Notes: generated from the sequence alone by a model not told the origin. Counted from the first letter of the stretch, positions 11,684 through 23,166 are shown. The stretch: DNA of 64,000 nucleotides from Siphonodentalium dalli (GCA_032622095.1 CP136063.1:78715980-78779979), one strand, 5' to 3'. Made by a program: numbers and translations.

Positions 11684-12480
11684 GCCCATAAGGAGAGCGG
11701 TGCAAAAAAAAAAAAATTTAAAAAAGGCAAGCAAAATGTCGAGGTTTTTAAAGAAATTTGTATTGAGAAGACCAAAACAAGATATTGTTCATATTCAATA
11801 ATCATGTTCTAATTTGTCTTTAGACTTTGTGTTAATTGTGAGTAATTTGTTTTGTTATGGGTGATATTTTATGGGGGAATACACTTTTTGTAGGAGGAGG
11901 TAGTTGTAATAATCGGTCTTACAATTCACACCTATTTGCTTACATGGGAAATTTCAATGCAAAATTTACCTCACAAAATACTCATCTGTATAAAGCTAAT
12001 CACATCAATCATGCTTTGTATTTATTTCGATTAGTTATATCACTGTCTCAACATATAATTCATAGTAATTACGCAGTTTATAGCGTTTGTCGCTTTTCAT
12101 TTCATGGGCGCAGCCATACTGTCGCCAAGTGCATCATTCGAATGTTCTCTTTGCGTAAAATTCAGTTTTGCGCATACATTAAATTTGTATATTAATTGCT
12201 CACATATATCTTGCATTATTGCAATATTATTAATATGTATTAGTTGCAAAATTAAAATACCTTGAGATGAAATTTAGTAACTCCGTCTAGTGGTAAGAGC
12301 GGTGCCCGCACAAGGTCAATGGCCGATTCGGCAGTGTCCGCTGGAGCTTTCGCCGGTGGAACCGGTTTTATGCATATCTCATTGGTCGGCCGATTCCAAA
12401 TAGTATATAAGCCCTGGCATAAGGTCAAAAAGAGCGCCATAAAGTTTTATTCAAATTTTGTGAATGCTTTGTATATTATA
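11684..12480 (+). promoter_or_regulatory. Possible LTR with TATA box after the ORF
   Basis: A purine-rich run AGGAGGAGG near 11893 follows the ORF and could be a polypurine tract. About 500 bp later AGTATATAAG at about 12402 is a good TATA box, followed by GC-richer DNA. This arrangement would fit a 3' LTR of the Gypsy-like element. I cannot prove it, because no second LTR copy is in the window and no terminal TG...CA pair stands out. Confidence 0.3.
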
Positions 12481-12835
12481 TAATTTGTAAGTTTACCTAT
12501 TGGGATGGGATAGTCTTAATTACTATTTTAAGTTCTTTTTATTTTCATCTTCAGTTTCATTGTTGGGCCAAATAGTACTTAAATGGTTTTGTATAGTTTG
12601 TAGCGCAGGCTTTGCTGTGATTTAGTAATCTGTCTACTGATTTTATTTAGTTAAATTTGATTTATTTATCAATCTTTGTAATTTTTCTCCTCTGTTTTCT
12701 TATTATTTAAAGTTATATCTAGTATTCGTGCGGTCTGATGGAAAATTCTTAAAGTATATATTTCTCATTTAATGCAATTTAAACTTTTATATAACATGAT
12801 TCCTACTTACAGGAACTTGTTATGTTCTCTCACTT

Positions 12836-13311
12836 TTAACCCTTTGAGTGCCAGGGGCCGATCTCATCGGTCCTAATTTAGGGTGTGTAAAATCGGCCAT
12901 AATTTTTATTTTTTTTTATTTTAGATTTGTATTTTTTTTTGGGGTTGAAATTTTGGGGTATGCTTAAGCATGCTATAGCGAATTTAAAAACAAACTGGAT
13001 AAAACCTTAGGGGCATGTTATCACTCAAAACTATCACCATGTATTCATAGTAATAATTTTGATGCCCATGAAAGACGTAAGATTTCCCTGGCACCAAACC
13101 TACAAAATAAGTCTGTTAAAGAATATAAGACAAAATTACTAAAATTGTAAAATTAAAAAAAAAATAATAACTAATGATGAAAAATTGTTAGGCCAATACA
13201 TTCTCTTATATATGCGAGGCGACCTATGGTCGACTCGCATATATAAGAGAATGCATTGGCACAGGGTATATGGGTTGATACAAAAATCGGACCTGGCACT
13301 CAAAGGGTTAA
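12836..13311. mobile_element. piggyBac-type MITE with TTAA target duplication
   Basis: A 476-bp element. The left end reads TTAACCCTTTGAGTGCCAGG and the right end is its exact inverse (CCTGGCACTCAAAGGGTTAA). TTAA duplication plus a CCCTTTGAG-type terminus is typical of piggyBac-derived MITEs. It is non-coding and contains a long perfect hairpin at 13191-13258. Confidence 0.9.
13191..13258. repeat. Hairpin within the TTAA MITE
   Basis: Arms of about 27 bp containing ATTCTCTTATATATGCGAG and its complement surround a short loop that is itself palindromic (CGACCTATGGTCG). Pairing is perfect or nearly so. Confidence 0.9.
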
Positions 13312-14917
13312 TGGAGACCCACATGTGTTTCATCTCAGTGGATTCACAACTGAGTGAGCCACTCACAGATAAATCGTACTTAAAGGAAGCAAAGTAAAAC
13401 AGTTTCATGCTTTCATTTGAATTTCTGCCAGAACTTATATCTCGGCATATTCGCTAATTGCCAGCCAGTTGCTGTTTTAAATATCAGAGTATTTATTCAT
13501 CTAACACTCAATAAAGTGATTTTTAATAAATCGTGTCTAGTTCATAATCAATACATAATTAATTGTGTTGCATTATTCAACTCTAGTAGTGAAGGCTGAC
13601 TTCTGATGAAGTTAAGTTCTCAGCTTGTCAAAGAGGGTAGAACTCTCTGGTTACCAGGTGTAATTATAGGTAGGGGCCTGTTAAGTAAATTGCAATTGCG
13701 GTAATAGGTACCTGGTGTTTTAATTTAAGCTTTTCTCCTTATCGGTAGGCAAATTAGGTAGGTCCTATTCAGTGAAGATTGTAAAGCAAGTTAAATTTCA
13801 TATTTTCATCTTCATCTCATTATTTCATATTTGCTCTTAAATGTCAAAGTCCCATTCTTTAAGCTATTGAAATTAATCCTAAGACAGTTTTTCGACCTAA
13901 ATTTCATATTTGATTAACTTAGTATTTTTGTGCCATTTAACTTTATTAAGTTATTTCCAATCAGTTTAGTTTTGTGTTGACAGTACAGCCAGCTATTCAT
14001 GGTTATACTTTTCTATTGCAAAAACTTAGTAAAACATTAAAGTACTAAATCTTTTCATGCCTCATAAAATATTTTAAGTTAAGTTGTGATGGGTACACGG
14101 TGTTTGTATAATTGTGTGTTTTATGTTTCCTGTCTAACATTGCCTATGTGTTTGTCATCCAATTGGTCAACTTGTAAATGTTAAATTTTATGCTTACTGT
14201 CACAAGTTTAAAATATTTCTTATTTATTTAAATTAATTTTTTCACCTAAATATCTTTGGCTTGTTTCTTTATTTATTTCAATAAATTTTAGTAGTCATTT
14301 AAATTCTTAAGTAAATATTTTACGGTAACAGCGGGGAACATTTGGCAACTATTTATCACCAGTAAAATCATGCAGCTGTTTAATCATACTTTAAAATCTA
14401 TGTTTTCAATCATGTGCTATACCATAATACAACAGTTAAGTATTTTAGTAATTTAACTAACGTTGAGAAACTTTGGTATCTTTCTATTTAGTCAAAATTA
14501 TTAATCTATAGCGTATAATTCTAAAACCTTTATTTATTTATCTCACTTACTTCATACTTGCATGTCTTACTGGTACAATTTGGCAAAAAAAACCTTTGTT
14601 ATTTATTTAAATGTTTCATCTCAATATCCCTTAATATTCTCATCTAAAGATCACCAAAATACAATTCATCCCTATTTACTGTTATAATTATCTATGTCTA
14701 CAAAATTCTTGTCATAAATCAAATATCTATTTTCAAATTAAATAATCAACTTTATTTCATTCTCAATATAAATGTAAGTTCCTATGGGGGAGGTATATAG
14801 CTGTTCGTAGACTGAGCTTAGTAAAAATCTGCTGGTGTCAGATCCTGTCTTATTACGTTGGTTGTTTGTTTTATTTCACCCAACCACTCGCCATTCTTGT
14901 CATCTAGCTCTTCAGTC
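13312..14917. other. Unassigned AT-rich DNA
   Basis: Very AT-rich sequence with no long open frame and no repeat ends that I can see. It could be intronic or intergenic. Confidence 0.4.
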
Positions 14918-15044
14918 TTAAAGGCACGTGAGGCCTTAACCAGTTGAACCCTGACTCCCACAACGATCGACACCCTGACCCTGGGCTCCCAGTGGTATTT
15001 TTTTATATTGTGGCCAGTCTTTAGATGTGTGGTGTTGTTTATGT

Positions 15045-15845
15045 TCAAGTGGTGTCACATTTCTGAAACTTTAGATGTATGTTCCCCATGGACCACTGAT
15101 TATTTTACGATCTGGTTACATTGCCACCTGGTCACTCCCTGGTAACGGTTGCTAGGCATCTACCCGATATTGAAAGTAAAATACAATTATAGCTTTTACG
15201 GTCGTAATTCAGCCCAAGGAAATGACGTTTTTGATGCAGTCAACACCCTATTGTGAAATTAGAGATATATCTGGCCAGAAGTCTGATCCTAACTTGTATT
15301 TAAGGGTAGCAACGGTTGCTAAGCAAATGCCCCAAATGATCGAATGACACCATTGCCCTGTGAATCCAATTGTATTATGCCCTTTTTTAGACATCCTTGG
15401 CATGCACATGCTGATGGTTATGTTCAAATGATGCTACATGTCTGAAATTTTACAGGTATGTTCCCATGTGCCACTGTGTATTTTTTTTAGAACGGTATAC
15501 TTTGCCACACGATCACTCCCTGGTAACGGTTTCTAAGCAACTACCCGGAACTGAAAGTATAATGCAAGTATAGCTTATAGCGTCGTATAATTCCGCGCTA
15601 AGAAACGGCATTTTCTACGCAGTCAATACCCTATTGTGAAACTGGAGATACATCAGGTCAGAAGATTGAACCTACATGTAGTTTGTATTTAACGGTGTCA
15701 ATGGTTGCTAAGCATATAGCCCAAGTGATCGAATGACACCACTTCCCTGTGCATTCAATGGCATTACGTCCCGTTTTAGACATCGCATATAGGGCACGGT
15801 GATGGTCATGTTCCAACGGTGCCACGATACTACATAATTACTCAA
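15045..15845 (+). repeat. Tandem repeat, two units of about 385 bp
   Basis: CACTCCCTGGTAACGGTT occurs near 15135 and 15520, GTGAAAnT(A/G)GAGATA near 15255 and 15640, and CGAATGACACCA near 15340 and 15730. This gives two diverged units of about 385 bp. A third unit seems to start near 15800 (GATGGTCATGTTC) and breaks off. It is non-coding. Confidence 0.8.
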
Positions 15846-16427
15846 TAATGCACGATTTGACCACGTGTTTGTAATATGCACGCGCAAGTAGATCGGACTA
15901 GATGGTATTCTGACCATGCAACCCATTTCCAAAGTACTACTCTGGTGCAATGTCAAAACGTGCAGCTGTATAACGCAAATTTATGTACTATGGAGATCCT
16001 TGATGTGATTGTATCATTTCACAAAAATCCATACATTTATCATTTTATCCTATGCGCATGCGCGAAACAAATCGACTCAAATAAGAAACTGCGTGCGCCT
16101 TCCTCACATATGACAGAACACTGATTATGTATGCAATACTAATTTAAACCAAAAAGAGTGATCGAAATGGTGTCTTTCTACAATCCTGCGAACCGCGCAA
16201 CAATGTAGAGCTTTACCCGAATCGCTTCAAATAATGTACGTTTGTTGAATTCTGCGCTGTGCGCATGCGCATGTTTTTCTACCCCAACTAGTCGGCAACA
16301 AACTCATACACATGCACCCATGGCAGTACTGAAGTTCCTTGGGATCATTTATATAGATATAAGTGGATATACCAATGGTTATAACATGTATACACATGCT
16401 GCATAGGTTTATGCTGTCACTGAATGC

Positions 16428-16498
16428 TGCTGGCCGCTTTTGCGGCCAGTCGGGTGTATGAACGTTTTCTGGCTGGCCGCTTTTGCGGCCAGTCGGGT
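16428..16498. repeat. Two direct copies of a small perfect hairpin
   Basis: CTGGCCGCTTTTGCGGCCAG occurs near 16430 and again near 16473, each followed by TCGGGT. Each copy is a perfect stem with a TTTT loop. They lie at the right end of the 14936-16510 element, a subterminal position where transposase sites or stop signals may sit. Confidence 0.85.
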
Positions 16499-16989
16499 TC
16501 AAAGGGTTAATTGTCGAAAATATTCATATTTGTTCCAAACACTGTAAACAGAAAAACATTAAAACGCATACAGTTTGGTTAATATATACCATGACCATCG
16601 CGTAAACAGCATGTATCGTAAAGACCTACTATAATTTACCTTAGCAAGAGCCTGATTGTGTTACAGAAGACCGCACAATGCTACTGGCTAATCACACACA
16701 AATTGCATAAACGCTCTTTATTAGTTCCATATCAGGAATTCACCGACAAAGAACGCTCTTTATGTTTACCATCATAATATAAACAAAAGCCAGAAAAGTT
16801 ACTTTTTATGCTTTTGTTTACATAACAATGGTCAAACATATGACAATAACATACTGTTTATGCGATATTTCTTATTTATATACGCACAAAGTCTATCTAC
16901 ATTTTGATGTTCTTTCTGTTTGTAGCGGTTTTTGACGGGTGGAGATATTTTCACAGGATACCCACCGCCAAGGCCAACCGTACCTTTAA

Positions 16990-18070
16990 TCGTTTCTCAT
17001 CTTGAGTTAGTGTGATTATCTCCTATAGAGTTCGCTGCACTGAATTATAGGTGTGAAGCGACCAGGGCCTGTGCGTTACAATAGATATGGCCGACGATAC
17101 GAAAGGTTGCTCGTGATTATTCTGGTGATGTGACGTGAGGGAATTGATTGGCATACTGCGAAGTGATTGATTACGCGTCGCGGGAGGTCGCGGACATAGC
17201 TATGAAATTTCACCCGTCGACGTCTGAACTACAAAACAAACGTAAATAATTACGCTTTAATTCGGGACGAACTGTTGGATGCTGAGGCTACGTTCCAGTC
17301 TGAGTAAACTCATACCTAAATATTCATTACAACATTGAATATAAGGTCTGACGGATAACATCGCTATCTCATTTCCAAGTCCTCGGGATTCCGTAATCTG
17401 ATTGATTGCGTAAATTATTTTCCGTCCAATGAAACCGTACGGGTTAATAAACAAGTGTTAGTGGGCGGAGACTCCCATAATGTCACCTCTAAATATAGTA
17501 ACAGAGCGGAATTTCTCCGATCGAAAGCGATGCTTGCAAATACAACAGAGACAGAAACAATGGCTTCGAAATTATATATTCGGTACGATTCGGATTAATT
17601 TGAAGGATGTGCTAGACCTGATAGATAGGCCTGCGCATGGTATCAACAACTTGGCCTCCCATAAATATAAATAGAACTCACTCATGTTCGTGTATTTGAT
17701 TTACTTTATTGTACCATGGTTTGCAAATCAAATTATTTGTCGTAAAAAAGTCATCTGAAAGTTAACACCGAGGAAATGACTTAATTTTATGCTTTTAAAT
17801 AGTTCTAAAGCATCATTTTTGATGACGACCTTATTTTTTGCTCTCGGATGCAGCTTTCCGGTTGATGCAGCGAGTTCATCTCCCGAAAAAGAATAGTCGC
17901 ACACACGACAAATATTATCTGCTGTAAGTTTATGTCGCGACACAGACCATTACTATTGCGAAGCACAACAAATAACACGTGGGGACACCTGTCAATCATC
18001 GATGTATTTTTTTAAATCCGTGACGTCATTTTGGGGAAGCTCTTCGCTGAATAGAAATGGTTTTGGCGAC
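16990..18070. other. Unassigned sequence
   Basis: No gene or repeat recognised. Open frames here are below 75 codons and lie on both strands. Confidence 0.4.
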
Positions 18071-18112
18071 ATAAGCTCCAGACTCTATATTTCAAATATA
18101 GAGTCGACGTTC

Positions 18113-18545
18113 ACCCAGACTGGCTACGTTCATACGTTGGCAAGTTTGCACGGTATGTTTTTGCGGGCATTTCGTCATAGAAAACCACATGGTGCCAGAC
18201 TGAACGGAACCGTGCACATAACATGCATCTCTATCAAAGCGAAATACATGAGAAATAGCATTGATCTAATTCCAATTGTAACAGTGCTATTGGAATTTTC
18301 ATTCAAATACATGTATGATTTATTCTTGCGAGATAATTGCATGATATTTACAGGCAAATTCCGGTAGCATCGCTACAGGTGGAACTACAGAGATTTTACT
18401 TCGTACGTAGTTAGCTGCGGTACAGATGCACTTTATGTCATTGTTTCCGTTCATATTATGGCACCATATCGTTTTCTACGACAAAATGCCTGCAATCCAT
18501 ACCGTGCAAACATGCCAGCTGTGTATGAACGTACCCTTAACAGAC
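18113..18545. repeat. Fold-back repeat with about 120-bp arms
   Basis: The stretch from about 18121 (TACGTTCATACgttGGCAaGTTTGCACGGTATG) is matched, inverted, by about 18420-18535 (CATACCGTGCAAAC...GTATGAACGTA), with the homology continuing through ATGGTGCCA and GAACGGAA. The arms are roughly 75-80% alike around a spacer of about 180 bp. A small perfect hairpin (ACTCTATATTT and its inverse) lies just outside at about 18081-18105. The 121-codon open frame across the left arm is explained by the repeat. Confidence 0.7.
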
Positions 18546-18689
18546 GGCAATGATTATGGTAACTAGAGTTACTGTATAATATCCTTATAAACTGATGCTG
18601 TGTGGATATAAAAGTTTTCAATTCAATTCTAACATTAATATTTCTTTAATCACTACGAGTATACACGAATACCAGATCAGCTTCCAGTC

Positions 18690-19191
18690 TTAAAGGTACG
18701 GTTGGCCTTGGCGGTGGGTATCCTGTGAAAATATCTCCACCCGTCAAAAACCGCTACAAACAGAAAGAACATCAAAATGTAGATAGACTTTGTCCGTATA
18801 CAAATAAGAAATATCGCATAAACAGTATGTTATTGTCATATGTTTGACCATTGTTATGTAAACAAAAGCATAAACAGTTACTTTTCTGGCGTTTGTTTAT
18901 ATTATGATGGTAAACATAAAGAGCGTTCTTTGTTGGTGAATTCCTGATATGGAACTAATAAAGAGCGTTTATGCCATTTGTGTGTGATTAGCCAGTAGCA
19001 TTGTGCGGTCTTCTGTAACACAATCAGGCTATTGCTAAGGTAAAATATAGTAGGTCTTTACGATAACATGCTGTTTACGCGATGGTCATGGTGTATATGA
19101 ACGAAACTGTATGCGTTTTAATGTTTTTCTGTTTACAGTGTTTGGAACAAATATGAATATTTTCGACAATTAAGGCCTCACGTGCCTTTAA
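18690..19191 (-). mobile_element. Family A MITE-like element, copy 3 (reverse)
   Basis: A complete 502-bp copy in inverse orientation, opening with TTAAAGGTACGGTTGGCCTT and closing with AAGGCCTCACGTGCCTTTAA. TTAA flanks both ends. Confidence 0.85.
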
Positions 19192-20011
19192 TGAATTGCA
19201 GGACCAAAATGGGCTCTCCTATTCATAGAATTCCTCCATAAATTGTCAGGATTCAAGGCAGTAAAATAGCATTGAACACCAGTTTTGGTAAGAAGAATAA
19301 ATAAGAAAGATATCACCTTGATAACTTTAATGAGCAAACACAATATCACCAACACCACAAAACAGCTGCTTCAAGTTCAAAGTCTGATTTACTGTAGAAG
19401 AACTGTACAGACGTTGCAATGTAATTTCGAAGGCTTATTAAGCAGAATTAAAACAATTATGGTCGCCATTGTGCGTGGGCATTATTGGCCAGGCAGGAAG
19501 TACTCCGGGCTCAATGAGGTTTCCATTCGCCAGCGTTTTAATGGAAAATATAATTTGCAGCTTGTATAATCTACAGTCTGCCCTTTATGTCACCTTCATT
19601 CCCACGGGGAAAAAACATATCGCACTTTAATTTAGTAAATTACACAACTTGTTAATGGATAGAAACATCATCATTGTCCATTATTCGTGGGCATTTAGAA
19701 GCGTCTCCCGGCAAGATCGTCCATATCCTTAAAATATTGAGTAAAAATACTCCTGAAGTTGACTACTCTGCATTTTTTTTAGTATAGTATTCTACAGAAA
19801 CTCCACAGGAAGCTGATTGCAAAGTAGCGGCACTACGATTTGAATGGCCCTTAAAAAGGACACGTCATTATCCGAATTTCTCATATCAGTTATCCACCAA
19901 GCTAATGTGGTTGGTTTGACAGGATTGAAAGTTTTAAAGCCACATGGCGGTTTGCGCTCCGAAATACACATGTTATTCGCTTTTGAATTTTTCTCAGTAT
20001 CGAAATAGGTC
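19192..20011. other. Unassigned sequence
   Basis: No recognisable gene. A 94-codon open frame at 19285-19569 and one on the minus strand at 19792-20226 show no family motifs, and the latter runs into the palindrome. Confidence 0.4.
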
Positions 20012-20184
20012 GATAAATATATAGAACCACATTCGTGTTTGAGTGGGTTAATCATTACTGGACGAGATCGGGTCGCGGAAGGACACCACGAGTGCCGGTA
20101 CGGCACGAGTGGTGTCCTTCCGCGACCCGATCGAGTCCAGTAATGATTAACCCACTCAAACACGAATGTGGTTCTATATTTATT
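20012..20184. repeat. Long near-perfect palindrome, about 170 bp
   Basis: The arms are about 83 bp each with almost no spacer; the centre reads GTGCCGGTACGGCAC. Mismatches are confined to a few bases (for example GACGAGATCGG opposite CCGATCGAGTC). The inner part carries TCGCGGAAGGA, which also occurs in the palindrome at 30484. Confidence 0.9.
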
Positions 20185-20837
20185 ACATATGCCCATATTG
20201 TATAATTTTATCGCAGATTGTTTCATTTGTGTGGTTAAATAGACATTTTAATCTGCGCAACAGGCGAAAGCATAATATTTTGCCGTTCTCAGTAAGGAAC
20301 CAGTCTACAATTTGACCCAGTTTTATCAACGTGTCGCCGAAGCGGTGCTAAAGTTTTGTAACTTCGCCGCATTAAAATAGTAATTAATGCTGATCTAAAG
20401 GATGTTTTCCATGTATGAGATATTCGCTAGGTTTTACTGTGCAATGTTGAAGGATTACGAGTTAACATATAATGATGTTCATTCATGGAATTTAAAATTC
20501 AGTCTTTGAATCGAACTTTAATCGAATTGGCTTTTCGGAAGTTTTCCTGAAAATTACAAGAAACCGAAAGAAGGAAGTAAATAAATTATCAAAACATTAC
20601 TCTACTCTCGAGACAAAATATTTGAGATGGACTTCCCGACTATTTGGTAAGTTTTACAACCCATATTGATATTAATCAGTTACAATCTAAACCAGATTTC
20701 AATACTTTATTTGTTAAACTGTCTTAATTGAAAATTCAAAATATGTAATAAAAAGTAGTTTCTTACAAAACATGGTTAAATTCATTCAGTAATTCGAATA
20801 TAATATAGGCCTAGTTAAAGTGGAGAGAGTTGACATT

Positions 20838-20991
20838 ATAAAAATGATGACCTGGCTTGAGGTGGACATTGCAGATTGTCTCGCTGGGGAAAACAATGTC
20901 TCCTGACTCGTACCGAGGCAATAGCCGAGAGAGACTTTGGTTCCAGAGGGAGGCAATGTCCACCGAGAGCCAGATCATCATTCTTTTTATT
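20838..20991. repeat. Hairpin-forming inverted repeat
   Basis: ATGATGACCTGGCTTGAGGTGGACATTGC-type left arm (20838-20872) and its inverse at 20953-20991, with an interior of about 80 bp. One or two mismatches. Confidence 0.8.
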
Positions 20992-21399
20992 ATACTTAAT
21001 TTATACCGAATAGTATTATACTGTTAGAAGTGAAAGAGTAGTCTGCGAAACTTGTACAATGACACCCTATGAGAAATCTCGATAGTGTTTTATAATGATA
21101 TAAATAAATTAAGAATATTTTTGTATTACCCGAAGGTAGTCGATCGCATGTGAATTGTCAAAATATTACGTCACACTTCCTGCCAAACGATTTCCAAAAT
21201 GGCTCTTGTCAACAAATGTTTCGCAGATATTTCGGACACCGATACACAAATTAATACATGTACAGGATAATGACAGTAAAACCACCAGAAAGTGCATTCG
21301 CAATGCGGAAAATGTGTTCGGCCATGGCACTGAAAGGGTTAATTCAGGAAAAATATTATATTGAAGTCAACTAGTTATAGTCCCAAGAAATTTGGTATG

Positions 21400-23166
21400 T
21401 CATTCTGAATCAGTATTGTTGATATTAGCAATGCGTCTATATTTTCTGGCTGGTTCCATATTTTCCTGCTGTGAACTTGAAACCATGTGAATATTAATTT
21501 TGAAGGTCCCGCCAGTTATAGTAGCATTTGAAAACATTCCTTGTAGAGCTTTCTCTTGGGCATTTTGATTTGTCGGTGCATGATTGTCTAATCTGTTTGT
21601 CACGCTCTGACTGCAACTGCGATTTACATGTAATTGATTACTGATACATTCACTTTCTACAGTTTTTGTGCTTTCAATTGCTCTCATTCTTGAGGTCGCA
21701 ATATTGTCACATGCCTTCGGCAAACATAGTTGGCGTTTCTTTGAGGAGGGCTGTAATATGTTGCACATTTCCTCTTGTTGGTCAATAGATGCAACCGCAT
21801 AGTTGTTTAGGCTGTTAATATTTTTATGACCGGATAGTTGTGTTATCATCTGCGGATTAACGCCTGCATGTAACAATCTTGTACACATTGATTTTCGTAG
21901 AGAGTGATTGGTAATCTTTCCTTCGATTCCAGCTTTCTTCGCCATGTCTTTGAGAATAGTATTGATTTTATTCACTCCAATTGGCTGATTTTTGTACCAC
22001 AGAGATTTTTCTGACAGTTTATAATTTTGATTTGTGGCAATATAAAATGGCGATTCTTTAGTCATTGTTGAAGATGGTCTGTTTTTCGAATAAAGTTTAT
22101 AAGCTTCAATAGGACATCGCGATGGATCAGATACATTTGAGAAGATTTTGGGGTTAAATGGTCGTATGTGGCCACCAGCACTACCATCACGAGTCTTCGT
22201 GAGTCTTTCGTTAAATTCCAGGTATTCGCTGCCGTCACTGGTCTTCTTTAATTCAAGGTCTCCCCACTTTAATTGTTTGTTTTCGTGCGAACCACGAAAC
22301 CCGAGCAGTTTGGTATTATTGAACCAGACTAAACGCATTAATGCATCTGGATTGTGTTGTCCAACTTGACCGGTCTCCCACAACTTTTCTTCGTCACTTT
22401 CTGTGAGGACATCTGCCTTTTGCGGCTTATTCCCCTTTCCTTTCCCTTTTAATTCTTTCCGTTTTGACTGTAGCACTTTCCTACTTGTCATGAATTTGTC
22501 TGATGTCACTATATTTTCACCGTAATGTACTTCACGTAAATATCGCTCTATTCCTCGGTGGTAGCTCGTTATTGTATCCGGTTCATACTCGGTTGAATCT
22601 GGCTTTCTTAAGCTGACCAAAAATGATCCGATTTGCACATCCAGTTCCTCTGGTGGAATCATTTCAATCTTGCGAAACTCATTCTGTTTATTCAGCCACA
22701 ACTGAAATCGGTTAATTGAAGACTCAGTCTTTTTTATGGTGTTGGGATTCATGTTACTTTTGATATACCGATCTAGCTCTACTCTAGACTCTAGAGCTGT
22801 GTCATTCAATTGCTGAGTTTGATGATTTGAAACATTGATGGGTGTCATGGAATTATAATTAGTAGGACAACTCGGACTAGCATCAGAACTTTCAGAAGCA
22901 GAACAATCTTGAGATGAATGAGATCTACTAGACCTCTTATTGTTAATATATGTTCTCAAGTCACGAATATTTGCAGTGACAGGACTTTGATCAGACACAG
23001 TGACAGTCTGAGTCTCATTCTCAACCATTGTCATTGACTCTTCAATTGCACTAATGTCAAAACTGTCATCAAATACATCATCATCATCATCATAATTTGC
23101 TGCTTCCCATAGATCAGGAGGTGTTGACACTACCCCGAATTCACCCCATTCATTATCAACAGACAT
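21400..23166 (-). CDS. Crypton-type tyrosine recombinase (DUF3504/KIAA1958-like), intact
   Basis: An uninterrupted single-exon frame of 588 codons from the ATG at 23166. The open frame extends ten codons further to a GTG, which is not a plausible animal start. The N-terminus is acidic (YDDDDDVFDDSF). A core-binding-like region with SSINRFQLWLNKQ and the motif EYEPDTITSYHRGIERYL follows at about residues 150-220. The catalytic domain shows an R in LLGFRGSHE near residue 290, HSLRK near 420, and SGHKNINSLNNY near 450, which fit the tyrosine-recombinase R...HxxR...H...Y set. Family knowledge: such proteins are encoded by Crypton transposons and by genes domesticated from them. A related, broken copy lies at 28350-29749. 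Whether this is a mobile element or a host gene is not resolved. Confidence 0.85.
   Translation of the reverse strand: MSVDNEWGEFGVVSTPPDLWEAANYDDDDDVFDDSFDISAIEESMTMVENETQTVTVSDQSPVTANIRDLRTYINNKRSSRSHSSQDCSASESSDASPSCPTNYNSMTPINVSNHQTQQLNDTALESRVELDRYIKSNMNPNTIKKTESSINRFQLWLNKQNEFRKIEMIPPEELDVQIGSFLVSLRKPDSTEYEPDTITSYHRGIERYLREVHYGENIVTSDKFMTSRKVLQSKRKELKGKGKGNKPQKADVLTESDEEKLWETGQVGQHNPDALMRLVWFNNTKLLGFRGSHENKQLKWGDLELKKTSDGSEYLEFNERLTKTRDGSAGGHIRPFNPKIFSNVSDPSRCPIEAYKLYSKNRPSSTMTKESPFYIATNQNYKLSEKSLWYKNQPIGVNKINTILKDMAKKAGIEGKITNHSLRKSMCTRLLHAGVNPQMITQLSGHKNINSLNNYAVASIDQQEEMCNILQPSSKKRQLCLPKACDNIATSRMRAIESTKTVESECISNQLHVNRSCSQSVTNRLDNHAPTNQNAQEKALQGMFSNATITGGTFKINIHMVSSSQQENMEPARKYRRIANINNTDSE

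Larger units (their letters stand above)
14936..16510. mobile_element. TTAA-target element inserted in a family A copy
   Basis: About 1.57 kb, flanked by TTAA on both sides. The left terminus TTAACCAGTTGAACCCTGACT resembles the inverse of the right terminus, TTAACCCTTTGAACCCGACTGG, so they form imperfect inverted repeats. The interior has a tandem repeat (15045-15845) and, next to the right end, two GGCCGCTTTTGCGGCC hairpins. It has no transposase, so it is non-autonomous. Confidence 0.75.
14918..16989 (+). mobile_element. Family A MITE-like element, copy 2, interrupted
   Basis: The first 22 bp (14918-14939, TTAAAGGCACGTGAGGCC then TTAA) and the rest (from 16507, TTAATTGTCGAAAATATTC, to 16989) together make one family A copy. 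The break falls exactly at the internal TTAA, where another TTAA-type element (14940-16506) is inserted. The right part is about 90-95% like copy 1 by eye. Confidence 0.85.

Noticed and set aside
12281-12345. TAGTGGTAAGAGCGG looks like a tRNA A box
   Set aside because: No B box at the proper distance and no cloverleaf pairing; the match to a pol III promoter is too weak.
13600-13660. CTGATGA near 13612 as a hammerhead core
   Set aside because: No GAAA in the right place and no closing stem I.
18002-18367. 121-codon plus-strand open frame
   Set aside because: It runs through the left arm and the spacer of a fold-back repeat, has no motif and no codon bias.
21323-21342. GGCACTGAAAGGGTTAA, like a piggyBac-type MITE right end
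   Set aside because: No matching left end (TTAACCCTTTCAGTG) was found within the preceding 1.5 kb, so no element can be delimited.
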